A DNA stretch of 64,000 nucleotides from assembly GCF_000006565.2 (NCBI RefSeq), contig NC_031468.1, forward strand, positions 62,001 through 126,000. Reading direction: 5' to 3'. Both the position numbers and the translations under genes were made by a program. This stretch comes from Toxoplasma gondii ME49 (lineage: Eukaryota; Apicomplexa; Conoidasida; Eucoccidiorida; Sarcocystidae). This document shows, one piece after another, positions 1 to 11,079 of this stretch; within the stretch, counting starts at the first letter, position 1, and each line of letters begins with the position of its first letter. The notes below the pieces were generated by a model. That model worked only from the letters and a program-made list of their open reading frames with translations. It was not told the DNA's origin and made no database searches.

Positions 1-582
1 CGTCGAACTTCACACAGGAGAGAGGGCTGCGCCGTAGCAGAGCGCCCGGTTTTTCTCCGTGTCGGATTTCGACTCTTGCTCGCGTTCTGATCTCCGAAGA
101 GAAGACGACGTCTACCTCCCGTTCTTTCTGGTAGTCTGCTTAGTTTGTGCGCTCTTTTCGTGTGTTTCTCGTGGTCCACGTCCCCCCCTCCAAAGAGATC
201 TCGCAGATTCTCGTTCGCCTCCGCTTCACCCGTTCTCTGTCGCATCTTTCCACGTCGCACCGCCGTTTCTGAAGTCCAACGTCCGTACTTCAGGAGTGAT
301 TAACGGGAGAAGTTGTCAAGACCCAGACACGCGATGGGGCGCCCGAGTGTCGGGACTCTCAAAACAGGAGACAGAAGGCGTAAGAAGCGCACACACACCG
401 AGTCGAGAGCGATTTCTCTCTTCCCCCCAAGCTCGGCTCTCCTCCTCCAATCGCAACTGGAGACCTCTTTCCTGGAGTTTCTCTGGAAAAAACAGAAACC
501 GAGGCACCCTCGACTCCGCCCTCTCCGCAACCGCACCCAGAAGAGAGAGTGTGCGCGGTTCGAATGTACGTCGACATCCGGC
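1..582. other. 3' flank of RPS4, no gene seen
   Basis: This stretch lies downstream of the RPS4 stop codon on the minus strand and presumably holds its 3' UTR and terminator. The short open frames here have no recognisable protein features. A GTTCGAAT box near 548-556 resembles a tRNA T-loop but has no flanking stem or anticodon arm. Confidence 0.5.
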
Positions 583-1035
583 CTAGTTGTTCATTTGCTG
601 TTTCTTCAGCAGAACCTGGCGGTTCTCCATGATCGACAGCCGAATGCCCTTCTCCTTCGGCAGAGAAATCCACGCCTTCTCACCCTTCCCAATGACGAAA
701 ACGTTGGAAATGCGCGTCGCGAACTCGTTGTTCTTCGCGTCTCGCAAGTGAATGATGTCGAAGCCACCCAGGTGGCGCTCGCGGTGCACAATGACGCCCA
801 CGCGACCTACGTTGTGACCCCCAGTCACCATCGCCATGTTGCCCGCTTCAAACTTCAGCGTGTCCACGATCTACACACACACAAACAGCAGATGCACATA
901 TAAAAACAAATAAATATGTATAAATATATGTATATATAAAGATATATCTATGTAAAAAAAGATGTAGATTTGCATAGAAATACAGATCGGGGTAAATACA
1001 GAGAATCAAAACCCAACAGAGAGATGGACCCATTG

Positions 1036-1086
<51 letters not shown>

Positions 1087-3586
1087 GATAAGGGTATGCA
1101 TACAAAACCGTCACACACACACACACTGGAGACGGGAGTGGTCGAAGAGAATACACTGAAAACAATTTATATATATATATATATATATAGGGATTTCTGG
1201 AGATGTTTCGATGTGAGTGGGACAGACAGCAGTAGAAAACGCCGAGACGCAGGTGGGAAGCAAGGATGCAGATTGGGAGGCAAAAAAAACGCGTTCGCAT
1301 GCGTACCTTGCCAGTGTTGAGGTCGAGGCGAATGCAGTCGTGTGCCTTGATGGACGGGTGGGGGTAACGCATGGTGCGACCGTCGTGGGTGATGAGAGCG
1401 GGGACGCCCTTGGGGCCGACGACGACCTGGAAATCGAGAATAAAAGGAGAGAAATCTCTGCGACCTACACATCTTATACCCTACAACCTCGACCCTCGCG
1501 ACGTCTCCCGATTCTCCCTTTCTTCATCACCATCATCAACTCGCTAGAGCTCGTTTTCTTCTCTGTTTCTCTTTCCTTCCCTCGCTCGTCTCTCTGCCTT
1601 TGTGACTGTCTGCTTCTCTCTGTGTCCTCGGCAAGTGCCTGGAGTTTAATATCCACATGTTGAGCCACAGTGTTCTTGGTTGGTTTGCCAGTTACCTTCT
1701 TGACTCTGCAGAGCTTGTACGAAGCCTCTTCTTCGCGGATGGGGTGGGGGACGAACCGGCCCTTGGTGTCGAAGAGCATGCGGAAGTTCTCCTTGGTCTT
1801 TTCGATGGAAATGACGTCCATGAAGCCTGCAGGGTAGCACTGGTCTGTCCGGACTTTGTTGTCCACCTTAATCAGGCGCTGCATGACGATCATCATCACC
1901 TCGCGGTACGTCAGTGCGTAGCGCAGTCTGTTTCGCAGCAGCACCACCAGAGGAACGCTCTCACGGAGCTTGTGCGGACCTGAAAGAACGCGGAGACAAT
2001 AAACGCACGAGAAGATCTGTGGTGGAAGGCGGCGGCAGCGCAACGACCAAGAAAGAAGGGGGGTAGAAAGGAAGCACAGAAATCGAGCAAAAAGCGAGTA
2101 AAAAAACAGTGATCCCGGACCCGAGCGGCAGTCGCGCGAGCACATCCTCTCACGAAATACAACGTCTCTGCGTGAAAGAATAAATATGCATGTGTGTGCA
2201 GAAAAACGAATAGGCTCTGAAAGGTCAACCACGAGCGAGGAAAAAGTCGGCGGAAGGGGGAAGAAAGGGAGAACCTGGCGCCGTGTCTCGTACCTGGAGA
2301 GGGACGAGGCGCATAGTGACCCGTCAGCTTGTCCAGCATCCAGTGGTGAGGCGCAGCAATGCGCTTCAAGTGCTTCCTCGGACCTCGCGCCTGAAAAAAG
2401 AAGCAATCACTATGTCTCCAAGTGAGCAACTTCCTCGAGCCGGAACAATCACGCGAAGAACAGCTGCTCTCCCAACTAAAGATGAATTTCCAGTGGCGAA
2501 GACCCATTTGAAAAGCTGCGTCGAACGACCAGACACGCACTCATGCAGCAATCGCGGCCATGGCAAACAACAGACACAGTGCCAAACTTTGAGAGCTGCG
2601 TACATCCTCATACAGAGCTGTACATTAGCTTCATATACTCATACATCTATAAACAGATACGTACACGCCTTTATTTATACATGAGTGGAATGCATCTGTA
2701 TCTAGTCACGGGAAGCAGAGCGAGACTTGCGAGGAGGACGACGTAGCTGTATTGTCGGAGTGTGAGAGGCGGAAAGACAGAGAAGAGGAGAACCTTAGTT
2801 CTGTGTCGAGGCATCCCCTTCCATTCAGAGAGTGGAGACAAGAGAGAGAAGAGCCCTGTGTTCGACTTCGAGCCGCGTTTTCCTCCCCTCCCACCCCCCG
2901 TCCTCTTTCCAGAGAACACAGACTGTGTGCTCGAGGCCTTTGACAGTTTCCTCGTTTCGGTCCCTGTCGAGACCCGCGGAGGTACTTCCGATTCAGTTTC
3001 AGAGGAAGAACGTCGAACAGAAGCCACAAAGATGTCCCCAGACATGCACAGACTCGAGCATCTATGTTCACGCGAAATTTCAGCAGCACAGCTCGAGCGC
3101 AATCACTGTGGAGGTGATACGGACAGGCGCGTGTCTCCTCTCAGCTGTCCCTTGCCTGGGTAATCTCGGCTACAGAGACCCATTGCCACCACGTATTCTC
3201 CCGTCCTCTTGAGCGCCCCGCTTTGTCAAATGACAGTCTTCAAACGTTCCAACAACTCCCGCTCTCTCTGTCTCCCTCTCTCCTCCTCTTTTCAGCTTTC
3301 ATTGCCCAGCGGCCTTTCCTCCCGCCTGAGCCGCGGCAACAAGTACGCTGTCGCTTTGCGCGGAGGCCCTGGACCTCATCCCGTCGCCTCAGAATTCGCG
3401 AAACTCTGTATGGAGAAGCCACAGTTGGGGGATACCAAACTTCTTTCTCAGCACAGAGGACAGGAGGAAGAAAGAAGGCGCCTCGACTTTTTTCTTGGCG
3501 CGGGGCAGCCCGGAAAGAGCTGTGGGGGGACGAAGCAGGAGCAGTCGGAGGAAACGGAACTTTTTCTCCGCGCGAGCGCTTACCAT
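583..3586 (-). CDS. RPS4: 40S ribosomal protein S4 (eS4), five exons
   Basis: Structural protein of the small cytosolic ribosomal subunit. Exons in transcript order are 3586-3584 (ATG only), 2390-2294, 1979-1696, 1426-1307 and 870-583. All junctions are GT-AG and join in phase to 263 codons plus stop, the same length as human eS4. Recognisable eS4 segments include [20 protein letters not shown] at the N terminus, the S4-type RNA-binding segment around [14 protein letters not shown], the central KLCRVKK and [13 protein letters not shown] stretch, and the C-terminal [14 protein letters not shown] (KOW-like) and [14 protein letters not shown] blocks. The initiator exon is inferred: the second exon starts exactly at Ala2, so the ATG must lie on a separate exon, and AAAATG followed by GTAAGC at 3586-3579 fits. 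Two TRP-1-like ribosomal-protein promoter motifs just upstream support this choice. Identity is very secure; the first exon is less so. Confidence 0.95.
1036..1190. repeat. TA microsatellites in the last RPS4 intron
   Basis: Two TA dinucleotide runs (about 1041-1077 and 1168-1189) lie inside the intron between RPS4 exons 4 and 5 (871-1306). They produce only spurious Tyr-Ile open frames. Confidence 0.9.
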
Positions 3587-3767
3587 TTTCAACAGAAAGA
3601 CGAGAGCAAAGCCGGCACGCAAGAAGAAAGAGAGAAGTGAACGAGCGAGAAGAAAAGGCAACAAAGCGGGCGAATCAACGAACTCAGGAGTGCTCCCACA
3701 TGTGCAGACTCGGGCCCCATCTGGAGTGTACATACACCCGGCGCAGCGTGGGCTCTTGTGTTTTCTT

Positions 3768-3778
3768 GTATAAGCCGA
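3768..3778 (-). promoter_or_regulatory. TRP-1-like ribosomal protein promoter motif
   Basis: On the minus strand this reads TCGGCTTATAC, matching the first ten bases of the Toxoplasma ribosomal-protein element TRP-1 (TCGGCTTATATTCGG). It lies about 180 bp upstream of the inferred RPS4 ATG and in the same orientation as the gene. The motif is known to be enriched upstream of coccidian ribosomal protein genes; its role here is inferred. Confidence 0.65.
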
Positions 3779-3876
3779 ATCACGTTCCTGTCTCGAGAAA
3801 GTTCAACTCGAAAGGGGCGCCTTTTCGCTGCGCGTTCTCGCTACAAATCTGCGTAAAGCAGTCCAGCATTTCACAT

Positions 3877-3890
3877 CGCATATAAGCCGG
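3877..3890 (-). promoter_or_regulatory. Second TRP-1-like motif
   Basis: On the minus strand this reads CCGGCTTATATGCG, which shares the CGGCTTATAT core of TRP-1. It is about 290 bp upstream of the RPS4 ATG and about 110 bp from the first copy, in the same orientation. Two copies in the same short region make chance less likely. Confidence 0.65.
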
Positions 3891-6800
3891 GGTCTCTGGA
3901 CAATTTCTTCAGGGGGTCCCAGGAGTCTTCGTGTGTGTATCGAGCGAAGAGCTAAGGCGCCACCGTGGCGCCTCGAACTCAGCAGACACTGCGGTGTCGA
4001 AAGGGGGAGAAAACATGTGTGACGAAGCATGAACTTCGAGACACAAGGCTGATGTTCTTTTATTTGATTTTTACAGATTTTCCCCGAGCTCAGGGGCCAC
4101 AGAAAGGTGTGACGTCGGCAAATGCTTCGGCGAGGTTTCGACTCGAAAAAAGGAATGACGAGCGAGAGAGCCTACCGTTGAGTCGGGACAGCTTCACCTG
4201 TTTAGCTAGGAGCTGTTTCAAGCAACTTTTTTTCTTATGAGTTAGTGAAAATTCACTTTAAAAAACGGACGGGATGATACTGTGGTATAAGAAACTCTTT
4301 CCAGCGACCCTCTGTCCAGAGACGTGTAAAGTACACGATATTCAATTGTTTGTTTGTGCTGGTATAGAGATCGCAGGTGCAAGCATATCGGTGTGTCGAA
4401 ATGCATCCACTGGGGTAGGAATGCCGAGTTCCTTCCGCGACATATCCTTTTATTTTCCTGTTCGGAATTCGTTCGTTCTATCAGACTGTATTGGACTGGG
4501 AGTGTGGGGAGGGGAGGGGTTCTGGAAGGGCAAGTCGGTGGTAGGCCAGTGATGAGCGGAGGAGCAATCATTGCTCAATTTGAAAAAGCGGATCAGCACC
4601 GACGTCCTAGGAAGTGTCTACGATCCGCAAGAGGGAGGAAGAGAGATCCGAGACGCCCTCTAAACTGGGGAGGAAACAGAAGGAAGGTGAGGGACCACAG
4701 AGATCCTATGAACTGTGTAGGAAGCAGAAAATAAAAGTTGCTGGGGGGCACTCACGCACCCAAGACGATGAGTTGGAAATCTCTTTTCAAATGACAAATA
4801 AAAAGGGTATATCATGGCCTTGACAAGCTTACACATATGTGTATATATGCATATATGTATATATATTACTGGAATTAGCTAGACGACAGAGAGACATGAC
4901 CGTTTCTGGTCTGTAGGTTCAAAATATCGAGTCTCTTCCAAATAGCATTTCGTTGAAAACGGCAGTGTTAAAGTGTCGAAGGTCGCTGTATTTTGCGTCT
5001 GCACCAAGGCCTGCGTCAAGGACGTCCTGAAACCTTTCTTCTCTCTGGCGCCTGGGGTTGCGCAAATCGATGCAGCAGAACTGCAGGTCTCAGGAGCTCC
5101 GGGAGCGAGACTCGAAGACGACGTTGTGTGGGGAAACAGCTTCGAAAAGAAACAGATAGAAGTGCCGTGAGGAGCCCTCTCTGTTCTTAATCGTGCAACA
5201 GGGGTACACCGCACCTTCGCTCCCTAATTTCGGCAGGAAAAACTTCCTTAGCACCTTAGCAAGAGCTTCAGTTTGTGCTCCACTTGCTCCACGCCCTACG
5301 TACCGTGGAGGCGCTCCATTGATTTCAGAAGACGTTTTCGAAGGTGGAGAGAGCTTTTCGTTCCTCACAGAATCGCGTGTGCCTCCCTGGATCGTTTAGA
5401 CGCATTTCACGAGCGGTCTCGATGCTGCGTATGCCTTCATGTGGTTGTGCAGGGGAAGGCATTCACGCTGGAAATTTGGGCTGTGGAAATGATTTCTTGA
5501 AGGGGAACCCTATTCACACTTTGTTCCACTACAACAGTTTTTCCAAGAAGAACCGCATTTCTATGAACTCCTACAAACCTTGAGAGGGGAGGAGAGTCTT
5601 TCCTGAGAACGCCTCGGTTTTCCACCTTGGACTGAACAAAGCAGGGACAGATCGACAGGCTCGAGCGTTTGAAAAGAACACACAGGTCTTTCGTTTCCTC
5701 GTTCCTGTTTACGTTTCTTTTCTTCTGCCTGGCGTGGATCTCAAGCAGGTGGACGCGCGCTCCCGCTTCCTACTACCACTGCGTTCTGTTTTAGGACGGC
5801 AAGGTTTTTTCTTCGCTCGGCAGTTTTTCGGAACGTGAATCCACGCGGCGGAATCCTCTTTCGCGCGTCAAGGTTCGCTTCAGCGATCCGTCGCCAGACA
5901 CCAAAAAGTCCGCGAGTCAGAGCTGCGCGGCATCCGAATCGACGAGAAAGAGGACCTTCGGACGCCGAGGCGGTCCCGATTTCGTCCCTGACTTTCTGCC
6001 GAGAACAGAGAGACATAAAAAGAACGAGAGAAAAGAACGAAAGACCTGCGGCGAACCCAAGAGCAACGCTCATGGACTTCTCTGCGGACTACAATGCTTC
6101 ACCGTTTCGCTCTGCCGCGTGTCTGTGAAGCGCGAATTAAACGAGAGGGAGTTGGGGGGGGGAGTCGGCGGGCGGCTGGGTCTGAAGACGCGTCGGTGGA
6201 AAGATGTCTTTTGACACAAGTCAACTGCCTTTCTCTTTCTCTCGGAGGACGCGTTTCGTTTCTGCGGTTTTCTACTTGGGCGAAGAGACAAGGGGGGCGC
6301 TGCGGAGGCGGGACTCGCGCGCGACGTCCGTTTCGTTCGATTGCTGCGGAATCAGACGGTGAGAGAAACGCCTTTCTCGACGCGTCAAAAAGACCGCAGA
6401 ACCTTCGCCAGTTTTGCTTCTTTGCCCGCGCGGTGGAAACGAGGAAATCTCCGTTTCCGCACACTCGCGCTGCACCCCTGCACTTGCGACGTTTTTTTTT
6501 GCAGTACAGAGAGAGTCGAGTGTTGTGTGTAGACCTGGCACCCTCGGAGGCCGAGACAGGTATCGAGAAGAAGAAGCGATTCCTTCTCTTCTTTGAGTCC
6601 GCGTCTCGGAGAGGACCTCTCCCCTTCTCGAGTCGCGAGTCGCGAATCTCTCGCTCTGCTTCGCGTCTGTTTTTTTTTCCTCCCCAGTTCTTCGTCTGTG
6701 TCGGCGTTCCTCTCGTGATTCTGTCTCCGTGTCTCCTGGGTCGACTTTTCGCGTTTCTCTTTGCATGCACAGACCGCGAAGCGAGGGCAGACACCCTCGA

Positions 6801-7310
6801 CAGCCGCGGCGAACTTGGAAGGACGTTGCCTTTGTTTTCTACAGAAAGACTTTCGCGTTTCTTGTTCAACCGCTCCGTCTGCGAAGCAGAGGAACAGACT
6901 GCAGCCGCCTCGGCACTGCTTCGTATTCGTCCCTGCGTCAGCGGAGACGCTGCGTGGAGGCTCCGACTCTGCGCGCCTGTACGCAACTCACCTCGCGAGA
7001 AGAAGCGGAACTTCCGGCGTTCTTTGTTTCCAGCGAGTTCTAGGCGAATGCTTCCAAGACGGAGCGGTCATCTGCGCGGCCGACGGCAACGCGAGAAGTG
7101 ATGAAGACCGCTTTTTGCAGAGAAACGCCGCTGAAAGAAACGCGCTCCGCGACGATTTCCCTCGACCTCCCTTCACTTCTCGAGCAGTTCCAGGCGTCCT
7201 TCAGAGACAGCAGAAACAGCAGAGACGGCAGAGACAGCTGAGTTAGGAAGTCCGCATGCGGAGACGAAGATAGAGATAAGGGGGCGATGCGAAGTCAAGG
7301 GGAGGAAGGG

Positions 7311-7317
7311 AGAGACG
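7311..7317 (+). promoter_or_regulatory. AGAGACG (WGAGACG) element upstream of RtcB
   Basis: AGAGACG matches the WGAGACG cis-element reported for Toxoplasma promoters. It lies 275 bp upstream of the RtcB start, inside a purine-rich tract where a chance match is not unlikely. Confidence 0.35.
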
Positions 7318-7539
7318 AGAAGGAAGAAGCGAGGGACAAGACGATAAGGAGATTAAGAGAAAGACGAGACGGACGACAAGAAGACAAGGGATAAGGAAGT
7401 CTGAAGAGAAACAAGGCGATCAGGAGATAAGGAAAGGCAGAAGGCAGAGGCAAGGGAGACGATCAGCAGATACGAAGGAGGACGGGAAGCCCAGGGAAAA
7501 AAGACGCAGAGAAGAAGGAATTCACACTAAGACAAGAAG

Positions 7540-7546
7540 AGAGACG
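7540..7546 (+). promoter_or_regulatory. Second AGAGACG element upstream of RtcB
   Basis: Another exact WGAGACG match, 46 bp before the RtcB start codon. It may lie within the transcribed leader rather than the promoter. Confidence 0.3.
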
Positions 7547-7591
7547 AGGAAAGAGAGAAGAAACAGACATCGAGGCAAACAGGGTGACAGG

Positions 7592-9031
7592 ATGGCGGGG
7601 AAGATGGCAGGAGGCGCCCGGAGTTTCGATGAGGAGAAAGCGTACATTGCGCGAGATCCGAATTTCCCGTGTCGCTACACCGTCAAGCGGGGCTTCGTCG
7701 AGGGCATGCAAGTCGAAGGTAAGCTAAAAAAGCGCGTTTACGCAGAAAAAAAACGTTTCTTCATTCTCTCGAAAAAGACAGCCTCTCTGCGTCTCCAAGA
7801 CGTTCGCTGGTTCAACAGTCCTTCCTCTCGTCTCTTCGACTCCCGCCCCCACATTCTCACATCCAAACCAAATATATATATATATATATATTTAAATATA
7901 TATATTTATATACACATGCATGTCTACAAGTTTACGTATATACATGCGTATGTTTAAACGTAATTACGGATACACCTATATACAAGTGCACATATTCATA
8001 TATATGTATATATACATAAATATATATATATATATATATATGTATATACATATGCCGTGAGTGAGATTATGACGAAGATAGGCAAGGAAAGGATTTTTCG
8101 AGGCTGAGAGCCTGTGTCTGTCTCGAGAGAAGAAGTCAAGCGTCGTTGCAGACAGGCGCAGCAGGTGGCGTCCTCCAGAGACAGAAGCGTCTGTGTCGGT
8201 CAGACAGGACAGCGCGGACGACCGAGAGCGGCAGCGTCTCTCTCAGCGACGCGCATGTCTAAGAGACTCAGACACAAACGCGCGGCCTTTTGAAAGCGAC
8301 TGAAAACGTTTTCAGGTCACATCTACGTCAACGACGCACTGCGGTCTCTTCTCTTCGACGAGCTTCGTCAATACACTGCGCAGGGCGGCGGCCGAGGAGC
8401 TCCGACGGGTGGATTCTTGCCTGCACTGAAGCAAGTAGCGAACGTCGCGGCACTGCCCGGCATTGTGGGGAAAAGCATCGGCCTTCCGGACATCCACGCA
8501 GGTGCGGCGCAGAAGAGGCGACGCGCATGCAGCCGGAGAAAAGAGGGGAGAAAAGAGGGGAGAAAAGAGTCGAAAAAGCTGTGTCGGTCGCGCCGTGGGG
8601 TGTGGTTGAGGAGTGAAGTTTTACCGTGGAACAGTCGTTCTGCTTCTTCGCGTTCTTCGTATTTGTCCTCGCTTTCTTCGTTTTTACCTCGTCTCCGTGC
8701 TCTCCGTCTTCTTCGTATTCTTCTGCGATGGCTTTTGTGGAGAGCGGCTTGCCTGCGTTTCTGCGTTGATTCTCGCGTCACCCATTTTCGTGTTTTCTCC
8801 CAAACTCCTCTGTCGATTTTATTCCTCTCTCTTCTCGATTTCTCGCCACCCCTGATGTTTTTGTATTCAAAACTATGCATGCTCTTTATATATATATATA
8901 TTTATTTATTTATTGGTGGTCGTGTGCATGTGGATGAGTGCGCCTGTATACGTATCCATGTATCTCTCTGTCTATCTGTATATATATGTAGAAATGTTCA
9001 TAACTGAGTTTGTCTGTTAGGACCTCTACCT

Positions 9032-9084
<53 letters not shown>

Positions 9085-10873
9085 GTATACTTGTCGACAA
9101 GTTTGTATACGCATGTTTTAGTAGCCTTGTATGTGCATGCGCGTGTGTGTCGATGAACTTGCATGCGTCGCTCTTCTTGCAGGATATGGTTTTGCGATCG
9201 GCAACGTGGCGGCGTTCGACATGGAAGACCCGCAAGCTGTTGTCTCTCCAGGGGGGGTCGGCTTCGATATCAACTGCGGCGTTCGTCTTTTGCGGACAAA
9301 TCTGCAGGGTAAAGAACAAGAAAGAAACGCTCAGAAGTCAAGGACGTTTTCTAGAAAAGCCTGGATGCCAAGTTTTCAGAGCCGTCGAACTCCTGTTTTG
9401 CCTGGCGTGCAGGGGTAGGACAACACAGATACACCTGAACGTACAAGCATACCATTGCCAAGTCCATGTCTGTCGCGTTTTATGCAGTCGTAAGCAGATC
9501 GACATAAACTCCAGTCGACACGGCGTAAACCTCCCAACCTCTGACTCTTTCTGTGACTGTGCTGTTCACGGGTGCTCTTGACGCAGAGGAGGACGTAGCG
9601 GACAAGAAGGAACAACTCGCGCAGGCGCTCTTCGACCATATTCCTGTGGGTGTAGGCTCGCAGGGAATCATCCCCTGCAAAGGCCCCGGTAAGACGCAGC
9701 GGACAACCCCACATCTCATGGAGTTCTCCGCCTCATGCCACAATACTTTAAAATTCAGTAAATCAGCCAACAGGTCTGGATTCCGAGGCAAAAACAAACC
9801 GAAAGCGTTTCCACGGGTGTCCTCTGGCGCACCTGGTGCTCTCCACACGAAGTCGTTCAGCCTCGTTTGCTCTTCGGACTCCTTGTTATCCTTCTTCTCT
9901 CTCTCCTCTCTCTTATCTCTTCTCTCTCTTCTTCTCTCCCTTCTTCTCTCTTCTCTCTCTTCTTCTCTCCCTTCTTCTCTCTCTTCTTCTCTCTTCTCTC
10001 TCTTACGTTCTTCTCAGGCTGCCTGTTTCGCAGTCGGAGCGTTTGCTTGTTCTTTTCCTTTTTTCGGGCAGAGTTGGAGGCCGCGCTAGAGCTCGGGATC
10101 GACTGGTCTCTTCGTGAAGGCTACGCGTGGGCAGAAGACAAGGAGCACTGCGAGGAATTTGGGCGCATGCTGCACGCGAATGCGACGAAAGTCTCCGCGC
10201 GCGCCAAGAAGCGAGGACTCCCTCAAATGGGGACGCTCGGCGCCGGCAACCACTACGCAGAAATCCAAGTAACCGCGGAACGAAGCAGCGGGAGGGGGGT
10301 GAGGGCGCGCGGAGCGAGAGCGGAAGCTGGAAGCGGGCAGACGAAGAGGTGAAAAGGACGACTGTGGGGGAAGGAGAGCAGCTGAAGAGACGGAGAGAAG
10401 CCTTGGCCCCCCAGGCTTGGAAGCCGAAAGGCAGAGGAGTGCACTCGAGAAGAAGGAAGAGAGCCAGGAGAGGGAGAGGGCAGGGAGGCAAGGCGCGAGA
10501 AAGCACTTCGGGCATGAACCTCCGAAAAGAGCTGAAGGACATGTATTGTGTCTGCAGGTGGTGGAGGAAATCTACGACGCGTACGCGGCAAGACGAATGG
10601 GCCTCGAACGCGAGAAACAAGTTTGTGTGATGATTCACTCTGGAAGTCGCGGCCTCGGTCACCAGGTGGCGACAGATGCTCTCGTCGCGATGGAAGCTGC
10701 AATGAGCAGAGACAAAGTCAAAACGAACGACCGACAACTCGCCTGCGCCCGCGTCGGCTCTCCTGAAGTAAAGACACTCATCGCCCCAAGGCTCCCTGCA
10801 CGTAGATGGACTTGTACTCATGTCTCAAAAGCGTACACACACATATCTGTTTTTCCTCCATGTTCACATATAC

Positions 10874-10905
<32 letters not shown>

Positions 10906-10916
10906 GTATATATATG

Positions 10917-10954
<38 letters not shown>

Positions 10955-11036
10955 CATATATATATATATGTATATATATGTATTTATATATATATATATA
11001 TGTATATACATATATATATATATATGTATATATATG

Positions 11037-11079
<43 letters not shown>

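Larger units (their letters stand above)
3587..7591. other. Divergent intergenic region between RPS4 and RtcB
   Basis: About 4 kb separates the two start codons. The RPS4-proximal part holds two TRP-1-like motifs. The RtcB-proximal part from about 7250 is strongly purine-rich, with repeated GAGACG-like words, as expected of a long coccidian 5' UTR or promoter. Open frames near 6094-7101 on plus and 6099-6986 on minus are overlapping, Arg/Ser-rich, and show no domain, so I do not call them genes. A short TA-rich stretch sits at 4833-4869. Confidence 0.6.

Noticed and set aside
548..556. T-loop-like GTTCGAAT suggesting a tRNA gene
   Set aside because: No acceptor stem, D-arm or anticodon arm can be drawn around it.
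6094..7101. 335-codon plus-strand open frame and an overlapping 295-codon minus frame upstream of RtcB
   Set aside because: Both are Arg/Ser-rich, overlap each other and lack any domain or exon-like features. GC-rich DNA with few stops explains them.
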